Origin: Woeseiaceae bacterium
GTDB lineage: Bacteria > Pseudomonadota > Gammaproteobacteria > Steroidobacterales > Woeseiaceae
DNA length: 52,658 bases
Direction: 5' to 3'
Assembly: GCA_030066075.1 (NCBI GenBank)
Contig: JASJCH010000024.1
Location: forward strand, 1 to 52,658
The position numbers were made by a program, and so were the translations under genes. Below, one piece after another: positions 26,019 to 35,983 of this stretch. How positions within the stretch are numbered: the stretch's first letter is position 1; each line of letters starts with the position of its first letter. Under the pieces are notes generated by a model. The model worked only from the letters and a program-made list of their open reading frames with translations, ran no database searches and was not told the DNA's origin.

Positions 26019-26927
26019 TTAGGCGTAGGACGGGGTCGCGTAGGAAATCGGCGACTTCCTGGGGTCCTTGAAGGAGATCTCTTCCCAGGACGCCTGCTCG
26101 TCCAGCATGGCGCGCAGTAACTTGTTGTTGAGATCGTGACCGGACTTGTACGCCCGGAACTCACCAATCACGGGATGGCCCAGCAGGTAAATGTCGCCGA
26201 TGGCGTCGAGAATCTTGTGGATCACGAACTCGTTGGCGTAGCGCAGGCCGTCCTCGTTGAGGATGCGGTAATCGTCGAGGACGATCGCATTGTCCATGCT
26301 GCCGCCGAGCGTCAGGTTACGCTCGCGCAGCGCCTCGACGTCGCGCAGGAAGCAGAAGGTGCGCGCACGGCTGACCTCCTTGAGGAATGACGTCGACGAA
26401 AAGTCGATCGTCGCGTCCTGCTTGAGCTTGTTGAAGACGGGGTGGTTGAAATACACCTCGAAGTTGACCTTGAAGCCGTTGAACGGGTGAAACTCGGCCC
26501 ACTTGTCGTCGTCTTCAACCCGGACCTTGCGTTTGATGCGGATGAATTTCTTCTCGACCCGCTGCTCTTCGATACCGGCGGACTGCAGCAGGAAAACGAA
26601 CGGTCCCGCACTGCCATCCATAATCGGAACCTCGGCAGCCGACAGGTCGATATTGATGTTGTCGATGCCCAGTCCCGCCAGCGCCGACATCAGGTGCTCC
26701 ACGGTGGCCACCTTGACGCCGTCCTGGATCAACGTCGTGCCCAGCATGGTCTCGCCCACGAGGCGCGGATCGACCTTGATGTCGACCGGATGATCCAGGT
26801 CGACGCGCCGGAAAGTAATCCCCGAGTTTTCTGCGGCCGGTCGAAGGGTCATATACACCTTCTCACCATTATGCAGCCCGACGCCGGTTGCCCGGATCGA
26901 GGTCTTGATAGTGCGTTGTTTGGGCAT
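26019..26927 (-). CDS. lpxC: UDP-3-O-acyl-GlcNAc deacetylase LpxC
   Basis: Zinc deacetylase that commits precursors to lipid A synthesis. The 302 residues start [21 protein letters not shown]. Zinc ligands and catalytic residues are at the family positions: Glu77-His78 (VEHLMSAL), His237 and Asp241 (HKILD), and His264 (SGHDLNN). It follows ftsZ across 187 bases, as in many gammaproteobacteria, but has its own sigma-70 type promoter. A strong hairpin after ftsZ suggests separate transcription. Confidence 0.97.
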   Translation of the reverse strand: MPKQRTIKTSIRATGVGLHNGEKVYMTLRPAAENSGITFRRVDLDHPVDIKVDPRLVGETMLGTTLIQDGVKVATVEHLMSALAGLGIDNINIDLSAAEVPIMDGSAGPFVFLLQSAGIEEQRVEKKFIRIKRKVRVEDDDKWAEFHPFNGFKVNFEVYFNHPVFNKLKQDATIDFSSTSFLKEVSRARTFCFLRDVEALRERNLTLGGSMDNAIVLDDYRILNEDGLRYANEFVIHKILDAIGDIYLLGHPVIGEFRAYKSGHDLNNKLLRAMLDEQASWEEISFKDPRKSPISYATPSYA

Positions 26928-26961
26928 AGAGGCAGGAACACCTTACGCAGATTTGGCCGAA

Positions 26962-26989
26962 AGATTAGCACATCACTGAAAAACGTCAA
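26962..26989 (-). promoter_or_regulatory. Sigma-70 type promoter of lpxC
   Basis: On the minus strand TTGACG (26989-26984), 16 bases, TAATCT (26967-26962). Transcription would start near 26955, giving a leader of about 28 bases before the lpxC ATG. It is the only good -35/-10 pair in the ftsZ-lpxC gap. Confidence 0.68.
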
Positions 26990-27057
26990 GAATTCAAACT
27001 CTTAGCGAGATTGAATCAGGCTGGTCAGGACGTACTTACGGTGGCGGGAAGGAGATT

Positions 27058-27084
27058 GCCGGCCCGGGCGGACCCCGGGCCGGC
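27058..27084 (-). terminator. Strong hairpin downstream of ftsZ
   Basis: GCCGGCCCGGG (27058-27068) pairs perfectly with CCCGGGCCGGC (27074-27084) around a five-base loop, 30 bases after the ftsZ stop. No T tract follows on the minus strand. It could be a pause or Rho-assisted end for the dcw transcript, or a 3' stabiliser. Confidence 0.55.
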
Positions 27085-27114
27085 GAGCGGAGGTGTTACC
27101 TGGACGTTTCCCTG

Positions 27115-28266
27115 TCAGTCGGCCTGGCGCCGCAGGAACGCCGGTATATCCAGCAAGTCTTCCTGCAGACCGGCATCCTCGAGGCCATCGCCTACGGCAC
27201 GCTTTCTCTGCACCGTCGGCTTTTCGAGACCGTGGTAGTTCGGTTCCTCGCGCGCCGCGGCGGCCGCCGGCCGGCGCACGATGCGCATCGGCGACTCTGC
27301 GTTGGTCGCCGCGTGACCGAGACCGGTTGCAACGACCGTGACGCGGATCTGATCCGTCATGTCAGGATCGATGACCGTACCAACGACGACCGTCGCGTTG
27401 TCGGACGCGAACTCCTTGATCGTGTTACCGACTTCCTGGAACTCGCCGATGGACAAATCCATGCCTGCGGTGACGTTGGCGAGGATGCCGTTGGCGCCGG
27501 CCAGGTTGATGTCTTCCAGCAACGGACTCGAGATAGCCGCTTCGGCCGCCTCGCGCGCGCGGTCCTCGCCCGAGGACATTCCGGAGCCCATCATGGCCAT
27601 GCCCATCTCGGCCATGACCGTACGAACGTCCGCAAAGTCGACGTTGATCAATCCGGGCCGGGTGATCAGTTCGGCGATACCCTGGACGGCGCCCTGCAAG
27701 ACCTGGTTGGCCGATCGGAACGCATCCAGCAGCGTGGTCTCGCCGCCGAGCACGGTCAGGAGTTTCTCATTGGGGATCGTAATCAGCGAGTCGACGTGCT
27801 TGGCCAGCTCGGCGATTCCCTGGTCTGCAATCGACATCCGCTTGCCGCCCTCCATGATGAACGGCTTGGTGACGACGGCGACGGTCAGGATGCCGAGTTC
27901 CTTCGCAACCTGTGCGACGACCGGCGTCGCGCCGGTGCCGGTGCCACCGCCCATTCCGGCGGTAATGAACAGCATGTCCGCGCCCTCGATGACCTCGTGA
28001 ATCCGGTCGCGGTCTTCCATTGCGGCCTGGCGGCCGATGTCCGGGTTGGCACCCGCGCCGAGGCCCTTGGTGATGTTGCAGCCGATCTGCAGCGCCGTGC
28101 GCACGCGCGACGTCTTCAGCGCCTGCGCGTCCGTATTGGCGCAAACGAAATCGACGCCTTCGATACCGGTGTCGACCATGTGTGCCACGGCGTTGCCACC
28201 GCCGCCACCGACGCCGATGACCTTGATGACAGCACTCTGGCTGTGGTTATCCATTAGTTCGAACAT
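27115..28266 (-). CDS. ftsZ: Cell division GTPase FtsZ
   Basis: Tubulin-like GTPase that forms the Z ring. The 383-residue protein has the signature loop GMGGGTGTGATP, an N-terminal GVGGGGGNAVAHM and a variable acidic/basic linker. The C-terminal binding peptide for FtsA and ZipA is DIPAFLRRQAD. GGAGG lies eight bases before the ATG at 28266. It is separated from ftsA by 82 bases, which contain a small palindrome (28327-28343, CTGCAGG/CCTGCAG). Confidence 0.98.
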   Translation of the reverse strand: MFELMDNHSQSAVIKVIGVGGGGGNAVAHMVDTGIEGVDFVCANTDAQALKTSRVRTALQIGCNITKGLGAGANPDIGRQAAMEDRDRIHEVIEGADMLFITAGMGGGTGTGATPVVAQVAKELGILTVAVVTKPFIMEGGKRMSIADQGIAELAKHVDSLITIPNEKLLTVLGGETTLLDAFRSANQVLQGAVQGIAELITRPGLINVDFADVRTVMAEMGMAMMGSGMSSGEDRAREAAEAAISSPLLEDINLAGANGILANVTAGMDLSIGEFQEVGNTIKEFASDNATVVVGTVIDPDMTDQIRVTVVATGLGHAATNAESPMRIVRRPAAAAAREEPNYHGLEKPTVQRKRAVGDGLEDAGLQEDLLDIPAFLRRQAD

Positions 28267-28348
28267 TGATGTTTCCTCCGCTTTTCTCGCTCTGTGGGCA
28301 GCATGTCGCTGCCGGTCTCCTAACCCCTGCAGGTCTCCTGCAGAACTC

Positions 28349-29587
28349 TCAAAACTGTCCGCTGAACCACGCCTTCATCCGGCCCCAGACATCACCGAGG
28401 TTGCTACTGATCGGCGTGGCCCGGGTGCCGCGGCGCGACAGGTTCTCGTAGCCGTAAAGCAACAGCCCGACGCCCGTGGCGTGGATCGGGTTGCGCACGA
28501 CGTCCATTAATCCCTCCACGTGCTGCGGCGCACCCAGGCGCACCGGCATGTGAAATACTTCTTCCGCCAATTCGACGGCGCCTTCCATCTTTGCGCTGCC
28601 GCCGGTGATGACGATTCCGGCGGCGATCAGCTCTTCAAATCCGCTGCGCCGCAGCTCGTCGCGAATCAGGCCGAACAGCTCCTCGTAGCGCGGCTCGACG
28701 ATCTCCGCCAGCGTCTGGCGCGCGAGCCGGCGCGGCGGCCGTTCGCCAACGCTCGGCACTTCGATCGTCTCGTCCGGGTTGGCAAGCTGCGACAGCGCGC
28801 AGGCGTACTTGATCTTGATTTCCTCGGCATACTGCGTCGGCGTACGCATCGAGACCGCGATGTCGTTGGTGACCTGGTCGCCGGCGATCGGGATCACGGC
28901 CGTGTGCTGTATCGCCCCGCCGAGGAACACGGCGAGGTCGGTGGTGCCGCCGCCGATATCGACAATGCAGGAGCCGAGCTCCTTTTCGTCCTCGGTCAGC
29001 ACCGAGTAACTCGATGCGAGCTGCTCCAGAACGATGTCGTCGACCTCCAGCCCGCAGCGTTGCACGCACTTGACGATATTCTGGGCCGCGCTCTCGGCGC
29101 CGGTCACCATGTGCACCTTGGCTTCGAGGCGAACGCCGGACATGCCGACCGGTTCGCGAATGCCCTCCTGCCCGTCGATCAGGAACTCCTGGGGCAAGAT
29201 ATGCAGGATCTTCTGGTCCGCAGGAATCGCTACCGCGCGCGCTGCGTCGATGACACGATCGACGTCGCCGGCGCTCACCTCCTTGTCGCGGATACCGACG
29301 ATGCCGTGCGAGTTGAGGCTGCGAACGTGGCTGCCCGCGATGCCCGTATAGACCGAGTGGATATCACAGCCGGCCATCAGCTCGGCTTCCTCGACAGCGC
29401 GCTGGATCGAATGCACGGTTGATTCAATATTGACCACGACGCCTTTCTTGAGGCCGCGAGACGGGTGTGAGCCGATGCCGACGACCTCGATGACGCCGTC
29501 GTCGTTGATCTCGCCGACGATGGCGACCACTTTCGACGTACCGATATCCAGGCCGACAATCAGGTTCTTGTCTCCCCGCTTCGACAT
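28349..29587 (-). CDS. ftsA: Cell division protein FtsA
   Basis: Actin-like ATPase that tethers FtsZ to the membrane. The 412 residues begin MSKRGDKNLIVGLDIGTSK (phosphate-1 motif), with CIVDIGGGTTDLAVF as phosphate-2. The C-terminus is an amphipathic membrane-targeting helix (DVWGRMKAWFSGQF). The start follows the ftsQ stop with no gap (TGAATG). Confidence 0.97.
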   Translation of the reverse strand: MSKRGDKNLIVGLDIGTSKVVAIVGEINDDGVIEVVGIGSHPSRGLKKGVVVNIESTVHSIQRAVEEAELMAGCDIHSVYTGIAGSHVRSLNSHGIVGIRDKEVSAGDVDRVIDAARAVAIPADQKILHILPQEFLIDGQEGIREPVGMSGVRLEAKVHMVTGAESAAQNIVKCVQRCGLEVDDIVLEQLASSYSVLTEDEKELGSCIVDIGGGTTDLAVFLGGAIQHTAVIPIAGDQVTNDIAVSMRTPTQYAEEIKIKYACALSQLANPDETIEVPSVGERPPRRLARQTLAEIVEPRYEELFGLIRDELRRSGFEELIAAGIVITGGSAKMEGAVELAEEVFHMPVRLGAPQHVEGLMDVVRNPIHATGVGLLLYGYENLSRRGTRATPISSNLGDVWGRMKAWFSGQF

Positions 29588-30400
29588 TCAGCCTTCACCT
29601 CGCAGCGCCAGCATTTCCTCAGCGTCGCCTTCGGGATCATCGACAGGCGTGCGCGAGCCGTTGTTCCAGCCGATCGTGAAGCCGTTGCTGTACCGCATGT
29701 CGACGTACTCGATGTCAGCCGCGCGGCCCGTAATGATGTCGGCGACGACGTCGAGAAACAGGTCGGTGCGGGCATCGATGTCGCGGCGGCCCAGCCGCAC
29801 TTCGACGCCGTTGTGCAGCGTCATGTCCCAGGATCCGCGCTCGTCGAGATTGACGCGCCGCAGGTCGAGGCCGACCGGGATCAGCCTGTCGCGCACGGCG
29901 AGGTAGCGCCTGGCGACCTCGGGGGCCTGCTCGGCCGGGCCGTCAAGGCGCGGTAGCTCGGCCGGGATGTGGCGCGCTGCATTCACAAACAGCTCACCGC
30001 GCACGTTGAGCAAACCGCGCTCGCCCCAGATAGCCGCAGGCACCTGCTCCGTGACCGTAATCCGCAAGCGGCTGGGCCAGCGCCTCGCCACCGTGGCCTC
30101 GTCGATCCACTCGAGCGCCACGATGCGCTGCTGGATCCTGCCGAGGTCTGCGCTGACGAAGCCATCTTCGAGTTCGCCGGCGATCGCCTCCTCGATTTGC
30201 AGCGCCGTCACCCGCTGGAACGGACCATTAATTTCGATCGAACGAATCGGCCGGTCCAGCATGCTGGCGCTGGCGAAGTACGTCGCCACAACCGCCGCGA
30301 CCGCGACGACCGGGGCCACGATGTGCGACAGCCGGATACGCGGGAACGCGAACCGCTGAGTCTTCTTCTGCTTTTTGCGTCGTGCCTGTTTACGCGTCAT
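29588..30400 (-). CDS. ftsQ: Cell division protein FtsQ
   Basis: Bitopic membrane protein that recruits FtsB and FtsL to the divisome. The 270 residues have a basic cytoplasmic tail (MTRKQARRKKQKKTQRF), one membrane segment (about 28-47), a POTRA domain (IRSIEINGPFQRVTALQIE onward) and a beta domain. The start overlaps the end of ddl by 11 bases. Confidence 0.94.
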   Translation of the reverse strand: MTRKQARRKKQKKTQRFAFPRIRLSHIVAPVVAVAAVVATYFASASMLDRPIRSIEINGPFQRVTALQIEEAIAGELEDGFVSADLGRIQQRIVALEWIDEATVARRWPSRLRITVTEQVPAAIWGERGLLNVRGELFVNAARHIPAELPRLDGPAEQAPEVARRYLAVRDRLIPVGLDLRRVNLDERGSWDMTLHNGVEVRLGRRDIDARTDLFLDVVADIITGRAADIEYVDMRYSNGFTIGWNNGSRTPVDDPEGDAEEMLALRGEG

Positions 30401-31391
30401 TGGCTGCCACCTCGATCGCGCTGGTCTGCATGTCGTCGCTGACGCTGGTCTCCAGGATGCGCCAGCAGAGTTCCTCGAAATCGATACCGGCCTGCTTCGC
30501 CGCCATCGGCACCAGGCTATGGCTGGTCATGCCGGGAACCGTGTTCACTTCCAGCACCTGCGGCTGGCCGTCTTCGCCCGTCATGAAGTCGACCCGGCCC
30601 CAGCCCGAGCAGCCGATCTCATTGAAGGCTGCGATGGCGATACCTGCGTAAAGCGCTTCGGTCTCGGCATCGGCCGTGCCGGGGCAGTGGTACTCGGTGC
30701 GATCGGACTCGTACTTCGCCCGGTAGTCATAGAACACCCGCGGCGTCTCGACACGAATGGTCGGCAGCGCCTCACCCTGCAGCACCGCCACGGTGAGTTC
30801 GTCGCCGACGATACAGCGCTCCGCCAGCGCCACGTCGCCGTACTGCAGCGCCAGCGCCACGGCCTCGGCCAGTTCCGACTGCTCGAAAATCTTGCTCATG
30901 CCAACGCTGGAACCCTGGCCGGAAGGCTTGAGAATCATCGGGAAGCCGAGCTCCTCAGCCGCAAGCACCGCGTCCGCGTCATGACGAATGACCGCGTAGG
31001 CGGGGGTCGGGATCCCGGCTGCTTCGAAAAGGTGCTTGCTGCGAATCTTGTCCATTGCCAGCGCCGACGCCATCACACCGCTGCCCGTGTAAGGGACGTC
31101 GAGCCACTGCAGTAATCCCTGCAGGGCGCCGTCTTCACCGCCGGTGCCGTGCAGCGCTATCCAGACGCGGTCGAACCCGGCAGCCGCGAACTCGGCCATT
31201 GACCTCTCGCCCGGGTCCCAGGCATGAGCGTCGACGCCGCGGGCCCGGAGCGCAGCCAGGACCGCCGCGCCGGTGTTCAGCGATACCTCGCGTTCGGCGG
31301 ACGTACCGCCGAGCATGACGGCCACGCGGCCGAAATCAGCGGCATTCCGAACCTCGATGCGCTCCTCGCGCAACATCGCGACGCGGCTCAT
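30390..31391 (-). CDS. ddl: D-alanine--D-alanine ligase
   Basis: ATP-grasp ligase that makes the D-Ala-D-Ala dipeptide used by MurF. The 333 residues show MLGGTSAEREVSL near the N-terminus, PSGQGSSVGMSK, RVDFM and VNTVPGMT in the family order. The N-terminus is about 20 residues longer than usual ([20 protein letters not shown]). The start at 31391 is kept because it overlaps the murB stop in an ATGA coupling typical of this cluster. Confidence 0.96.
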   Translation of the reverse strand: MSRVAMLREERIEVRNAADFGRVAVMLGGTSAEREVSLNTGAAVLAALRARGVDAHAWDPGERSMAEFAAAGFDRVWIALHGTGGEDGALQGLLQWLDVPYTGSGVMASALAMDKIRSKHLFEAAGIPTPAYAVIRHDADAVLAAEELGFPMILKPSGQGSSVGMSKIFEQSELAEAVALALQYGDVALAERCIVGDELTVAVLQGEALPTIRVETPRVFYDYRAKYESDRTEYHCPGTADAETEALYAGIAIAAFNEIGCSGWGRVDFMTGEDGQPQVLEVNTVPGMTSHSLVPMAAKQAGIDFEELCWRILETSVSDDMQTSAIEVAANDA

Positions 31392-32284
31392 GCGGCTACC
31401 TCCCCAACGATGCGAACTTCATGGACGAGCTCGACGCCATGCTGTTCGATGACCTTTCGTTGCACGTGCTCGATGAGTTCCTCGATGTCGGTCGCCGTGG
31501 CGTCGCCGCGATTGATAATGAAGTTGGCGTGCTTCTCGGAAACCTCGGCGCCGCCGATGGAAAAACCCTTGAGCCCGGCCGCCTCGATGAGCCGCGCGGC
31601 ATGGTCGCCGGGCGGATTGCGGAACACCGAGCCGCAGCTCGGCAGGCCCAGCGGCTGAGTGCGCTTGCGGCGCTCGAGCATGTCGTTCATCACCTGCTTG
31701 CTCGGCGTGGCTTCAGGATCGAAGCGCAGGGTCGCCTCGATGAACCACTCGTTGCTCGGACCGGTCACGCTGCGATAACCGACGGTGTATTCGCCCGGCG
31801 CGCGCTCGTTGATCACGCCGCTGCGATCGATCGTGCGCACCGACTCGACGCGCTCCCAGGTCTCGCCGCCATGCGCGCCCGCGTTCATCGCCAGCGCGCC
31901 GCCGACGGAACCCGGGATACCGGCAAAGAATTCCGACGGGCCGATCCCCCAGCGCAGGCACTGGCGGGCCAACTGCGTGCACGGCAGGCCGGCGCCTGCC
32001 CGGACGACGTAATGATCGAGGCGTTCGATCTCGCGCAGGATCTTCGATGCCGAGATAACGACACCCGGTATGCCGCCGTCGCGCACCAGCAGGTTGCTGC
32101 CGACACCGAACCAGAACACGGGAATTTCGCGATGCAACTTACCCAGGAATTCCGACAGGTCATCGAGACTCGCCGGGATGAAAAATGTCTCCGCAGGGCC
32201 GCCCACGCGCCACGACGTGTGCTTGCTCATCGGCTCGTTGAGCCGAATCTCGCCATGCGTCGCCCGAGCCTCTGCCGCCATCAT
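31388..32284 (-). CDS. murB: UDP-N-acetylenolpyruvoylglucosamine reductase MurB (type II length)
   Basis: FAD/NADPH enzyme that reduces UDP-GlcNAc-enolpyruvate to UDP-MurNAc. At 298 residues it is the shorter form rather than the E. coli type I enzyme (342). Motifs include NTSW-type [41 protein letters not shown], the proton donor Ser in CGSVFRNP and the C-terminal Glu in HEVRIVG. Unlike E. coli, it lies inside the dcw cluster between murC and ddl, with ATGA overlaps at both ends. Confidence 0.96.
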   Translation of the reverse strand: MMAAEARATHGEIRLNEPMSKHTSWRVGGPAETFFIPASLDDLSEFLGKLHREIPVFWFGVGSNLLVRDGGIPGVVISASKILREIERLDHYVVRAGAGLPCTQLARQCLRWGIGPSEFFAGIPGSVGGALAMNAGAHGGETWERVESVRTIDRSGVINERAPGEYTVGYRSVTGPSNEWFIEATLRFDPEATPSKQVMNDMLERRKRTQPLGLPSCGSVFRNPPGDHAARLIEAAGLKGFSIGGAEVSEKHANFIINRGDATATDIEELIEHVQRKVIEQHGVELVHEVRIVGEVAA

Positions 32285-33705
32285 GAGTGCACCTTGAGGT
32301 TCGGTTTGGTAGCCAGGAGGTCCGGCAGGCCTGCCGCGTACGCGCCGATGTCGCCGGCGCCCATCAGCAGTACGAGATCGCCATCGTTCAGGACGCTTTC
32401 GAGCACGGGCTGCAGTTCGTCCAGCGACTCGACGAAAACGGGTTCGATCGAGCCACGAGTGCGTGTTGCGCGTGCGATCGCGCGACCATCGGCGCCGGCA
32501 ATGGGGTCCTCGCCCGCCGCGTAGACCTCGAGCACGATGGCCAGGTCGGCATCCGACAGCACGGAGGCAAAATCGTCCATCAGGTCGCGGGTACGCGAAT
32601 AGCGATGCGGCTGAAAGACGAGCACCACGCGGCGGTCGGGCCAGCCGGCGCGGGCTGCGGCCAGCGTGGCCGCGATCTCGGTCGGGTGGTGGCCATAGTC
32701 GTCGACGAGCATGACCTTGCCAGCCGCGGTCTCGACTTCGCCGAGATTGGTGAAACGGCGATCGATGCCCTGGAAACTCGCCAGCGCTTTGACGACGGCC
32801 TCGTCACTGACCTGCAGTTCGTCGGCGACCGCGATGGTGGCCAGCGCGTTGCGTACGTTGTGCATACCTGGGAGGTGCAGCTCGACGCGCAACGGCTCGC
32901 GCTCGCCCGGGCGCACGACGTCGAAATGCGTGTGGCCTGCGCAAAACTCGATGTTCTCGGCGCGAATGTCCGCTTCCGGGTCGGTGCCGTACGTGACGAC
33001 GGAGCGGCCGATGCTGCCGAGAATCTCGTTGACGCCCGGGTCGTCCTTGCAAACGACCGCAAGACCATAGAACGGCAGGTTGTGCAGGAACTCCACGAAC
33101 CCGCTGCGCAGTTTCTCGATGTCGCCGTCGTAGGTCGACATGTGGTCCGCATCGATGTTTGTCACGATCGCCAGCATCGGCTTCAGGTGGACAAACGAGG
33201 CGTCGCTCTCATCGGCTTCGGCGACGAGGTAGTCGCCCTGCCCCAGTCGCGCGTTCGCATCGGCACTCTTCAATCGCCCGCCAATAACGAACGTGGGATC
33301 CAACCCCCCCTCGGCCAGCACGCTCGCGACCAGGCTCGTGGTCGTCGTCTTGCCGTGCGTGCCGGCCACCGCGATCGAGTATCGAAACCGCATCAGCTCG
33401 GCGAGCATCTCGGCCCGCGGTACCACGGGCATCAGGCGCTCGCGCGCTGCTGCGACTTCGGGATTGGTTTCATCGACCGCGCTGGAGACGACGACGGCAT
33501 CCGCATGCTCTGTGTTTTCAGCAGCGTGGCCGATGAAGATGGTAGCGCCCTGCTCTTCGAGGCGCCGTGTTTGCTTGTTGGCCTTGAGGTCGGAGCCCTG
33601 GACCTTGTAGCCCAGGCTCAACATCACCTCGGCAATGCCGGACATGCCGGACCCGCCGATGCCAACGAAATGTACGCAATGAATCCGCCGCATTCGCTTG
33701 ATCAT
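32281..33705 (-). CDS. murC: UDP-N-acetylmuramate--L-alanine ligase MurC
   Basis: Adds L-Ala to UDP-MurNAc. The 474-residue Mur ligase starts [26 protein letters not shown]. It has the ATP motif [11 protein letters not shown] and the C-terminal block [12 protein letters not shown]. The ATG at 33705 overlaps the murG stop (ATGA); the frame runs further upstream, but that region is murG read out of frame. Confidence 0.97.
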   Translation of the reverse strand: MIKRMRRIHCVHFVGIGGSGMSGIAEVMLSLGYKVQGSDLKANKQTRRLEEQGATIFIGHAAENTEHADAVVVSSAVDETNPEVAAARERLMPVVPRAEMLAELMRFRYSIAVAGTHGKTTTTSLVASVLAEGGLDPTFVIGGRLKSADANARLGQGDYLVAEADESDASFVHLKPMLAIVTNIDADHMSTYDGDIEKLRSGFVEFLHNLPFYGLAVVCKDDPGVNEILGSIGRSVVTYGTDPEADIRAENIEFCAGHTHFDVVRPGEREPLRVELHLPGMHNVRNALATIAVADELQVSDEAVVKALASFQGIDRRFTNLGEVETAAGKVMLVDDYGHHPTEIAATLAAARAGWPDRRVVLVFQPHRYSRTRDLMDDFASVLSDADLAIVLEVYAAGEDPIAGADGRAIARATRTRGSIEPVFVESLDELQPVLESVLNDGDLVLLMGAGDIGAYAAGLPDLLATKPNLKVHS

Positions 33706-34802
33706 GCTGCGACTCCCGCCTGCTCGAGGCAGAGCTGTGTGATTCGAGTGAGCGCGCCTGGCTTGTCCAGGCCATGCGCTTTCTCGGCCTTGTTGAGTAA
33801 GTCCTCGCGGTCGGTCAGCCACTCGTCGAGCTGGCCGGCCAGCACGTCGGCGCTCAGCATGCTCTCGTCGATGATGACGGCGGCGCCGACATCGGCCAGC
33901 GGCCGGGCGTTCGCGGTCTGGTGATCGTCGACGGCGCCCGGGTACGGCACGAACAGCGCCGGCAAACCGACCGAACACAGTTCGGCGACGGTCAACGCGC
34001 CGGCCCGACAGACGACAATATCGGCCCAGGCATAGGCCTCGGCCATGTTCTCGATGAACGGTACGAGATCGACGTCGACCGCGGCTGACTCGTAAGCCGC
34101 GCGCGCGGCGTCGAGGGTCAGGCTGCCGCACTGATGGCGCACGACGGGCCGTCTGGGTGCCGGCAGTTTCGACAGGGCTTCGGGGACCGTGCGATTGAGG
34201 GCCAGCGAGCCCTGGCTGCCGCCCAGTACCAGCAGGCGCAGCGGCCCGGACCGCTCGCGATATCGCGCAGCGGGCGCCGCCACCGCGGCGATGTCCTCGC
34301 GGACCGGGTTACCCACGGTTTCAGCACGGACAGAGGAATTAAAACTGCCCGGGAAGGCTTGCAGCACAACCCGGGCAAGACGCGCCAGAAGACGGTTAGT
34401 GAGGCCGGCGGCCGCATTTTGCTCGTGTATGACGAGCGGCCGGCGGGTGAGCCAGGCGGCAAGTCCACCCGGGCCCGATGCGAAGCCGCCCATGCCCAGA
34501 ACGGCGGCGGGACGGCGGCGCAGCATAATGAAGAGTGATTGCAGCAATGCCCAGGCAAGCTGGAACGGCGCAACAACGAGTGCAAGCAGGCCCTTGCGGC
34601 GCAGGCCTTTGACGCTGACCCACTCGATATCGATGCCGGCGGCCGGGATGACGCGTGCTTCGATGCCGCGCTGCGTGCCAAGCCAGACGATATCCTGGTC
34701 GTGCGCCTCGAGCGCACGCGCCACGGCCAGCGCCGGGTAGACGTGGCCGCCGGTGCCGCCGGCCATGACCAGTATCGGCCTTTGCATGGGTCGCGCGCTC
34801 AT
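33702..34802 (-). CDS. murG: UDP-GlcNAc:lipid I transferase MurG
   Basis: Peripheral membrane GT-B glycosyltransferase that converts lipid I to lipid II. Start [23 protein letters not shown] at 34802 overlaps the ftsW stop (ATGA); Met6 is an alternative start. It has 366 residues. Visible motifs are [49 protein letters not shown] and DDHQTANA. Confidence 0.97.
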   Translation of the reverse strand: MSARPMQRPILVMAGGTGGHVYPALAVARALEAHDQDIVWLGTQRGIEARVIPAAGIDIEWVSVKGLRRKGLLALVVAPFQLAWALLQSLFIMLRRRPAAVLGMGGFASGPGGLAAWLTRRPLVIHEQNAAAGLTNRLLARLARVVLQAFPGSFNSSVRAETVGNPVREDIAAVAAPAARYRERSGPLRLLVLGGSQGSLALNRTVPEALSKLPAPRRPVVRHQCGSLTLDAARAAYESAAVDVDLVPFIENMAEAYAWADIVVCRAGALTVAELCSVGLPALFVPYPGAVDDHQTANARPLADVGAAVIIDESMLSADVLAGQLDEWLTDREDLLNKAEKAHGLDKPGALTRITQLCLEQAGVAA

Positions 34803-35983
34803 CGTTTCGACCTCCGCCTGCGATTGACGGGCTTCGCGTCGACCACCAGCTCGTGGTGGATGCGCAGCAACAGCCCGATGGCCGCCAGCGCAATAATCAG
34901 GCTGCTGCGCCCGTAGCTGATCAGAGGCAGCGTAAGTCCCTTGGTCGGCAGCAGGCCCATGTTCACGCCGACATTGATAAAGGCCTGCAGGCCGAGCCAC
35001 GTACCGATACCGATGGTCAGGTAGGCCTCGAAGAATCGCTCGGCATCGGCTGCGCGCATCGCGAGTTTGAAAACGCGCCAGAGAAGTGCCAGAAACAGCG
35101 CAATGAGCACAACCGAACCGAGCAGCCCGAATTCTTCGGCGAACACGGCGAATACGAAATCCGTGTGCGCCTCGGGCAAGTAAAAGAGTTTCTGTACGCC
35201 GTCGCCCAGGCCGACGCCGAGCCATTCGCCGCGACCGATTGCGATGAGTGATTGCGTCAGCTGGAAACCGGAGTTGTAGGGGTCCGCCCAGGGATCCATG
35301 AACCCCGTCAGGCGATTGAGGCGGTATGGCGACGTCACGGCGAGAGCGGCCATCGCGACCACTGCGGCCGAGAAAAACACGATGAAGTCGCGAATGCGAG
35401 CACCGGCGACGAACAGCATTACCAGCGCCGTGGCCAGCAGAACGATGGCTGCGCCGAAGTCAGGTTCCGCCAGCAACAACAGGCAGGCTATGCTCAGAAC
35501 CAGCATCGGCCGCAGGAAACCAACGAAACGCTCGCGCAGGGCCTTTTCCTGCCGCACCGCGTAGCCCGCAACGTAGATCAGCAGGCAAAGGCGCGCCGGC
35601 TCCGAAACCTGCAGGTTCATGATACCGAAGCGCACCCAGCGCCTCGCACCGTTCACTTCGTAGCCGATGCCCGGCACCAGCACTACCGTAAGCAGCGCCA
35701 GTGCGAGCAACAGCATCGGGAAACCGAGCGCCTGCCAGACCCGCATCGGAATGAACAGGCATGCGATGCCGGCAAAGATACCGAGCGCGGCGGCAACAAG
35801 CTGGCGCTCGACATAGAAGAACGGGTTACCGGTCGCGTTGTCCGAGATCGTTATCGATGCCGATGCGAGTATGACCAGACCACCGAGCAGCAGTACCGAA
35901 ACGAGCGTCAGCAGTGCCGGGTCCAGCTTGAGCTCGGTCTTTATGCGTGCCGGGAACGGCATTGTCGCGTTGCGCGCCGTCAT
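34799..35983 (-). CDS. ftsW: Lipid II polymerase FtsW (SEDS family)
   Basis: Septal peptidoglycan glycosyltransferase that works with FtsI. The 394 residues contain about ten hydrophobic helices and the SEDS motifs LVPGIGYEVNGARRWVRFG, QVSEPARL, AEPDFGAA, GVGLGDGVQKLFYLPEAHTD and ISYGRSS. The start at 35983 overlaps the murD stop (ATGA). Confidence 0.96.
   Translation of the reverse strand: MTARNATMPFPARIKTELKLDPALLTLVSVLLLGGLVILASASITISDNATGNPFFYVERQLVAAALGIFAGIACLFIPMRVWQALGFPMLLLALALLTVVLVPGIGYEVNGARRWVRFGIMNLQVSEPARLCLLIYVAGYAVRQEKALRERFVGFLRPMLVLSIACLLLLAEPDFGAAIVLLATALVMLFVAGARIRDFIVFFSAAVVAMAALAVTSPYRLNRLTGFMDPWADPYNSGFQLTQSLIAIGRGEWLGVGLGDGVQKLFYLPEAHTDFVFAVFAEEFGLLGSVVLIALFLALLWRVFKLAMRAADAERFFEAYLTIGIGTWLGLQAFINVGVNMGLLPTKGLTLPLISYGRSSLIIALAAIGLLLRIHHELVVDAKPVNRRRRSKR

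Noticed and set aside
28327-28343. CTGCAGG-TCT-CCTGCAG palindrome between ftsA and ftsZ as a terminator
   Set aside because: No T tract, and termination here would starve ftsZ. It is mentioned only as a feature of the gap; a role in RNA processing is possible but unsupported.
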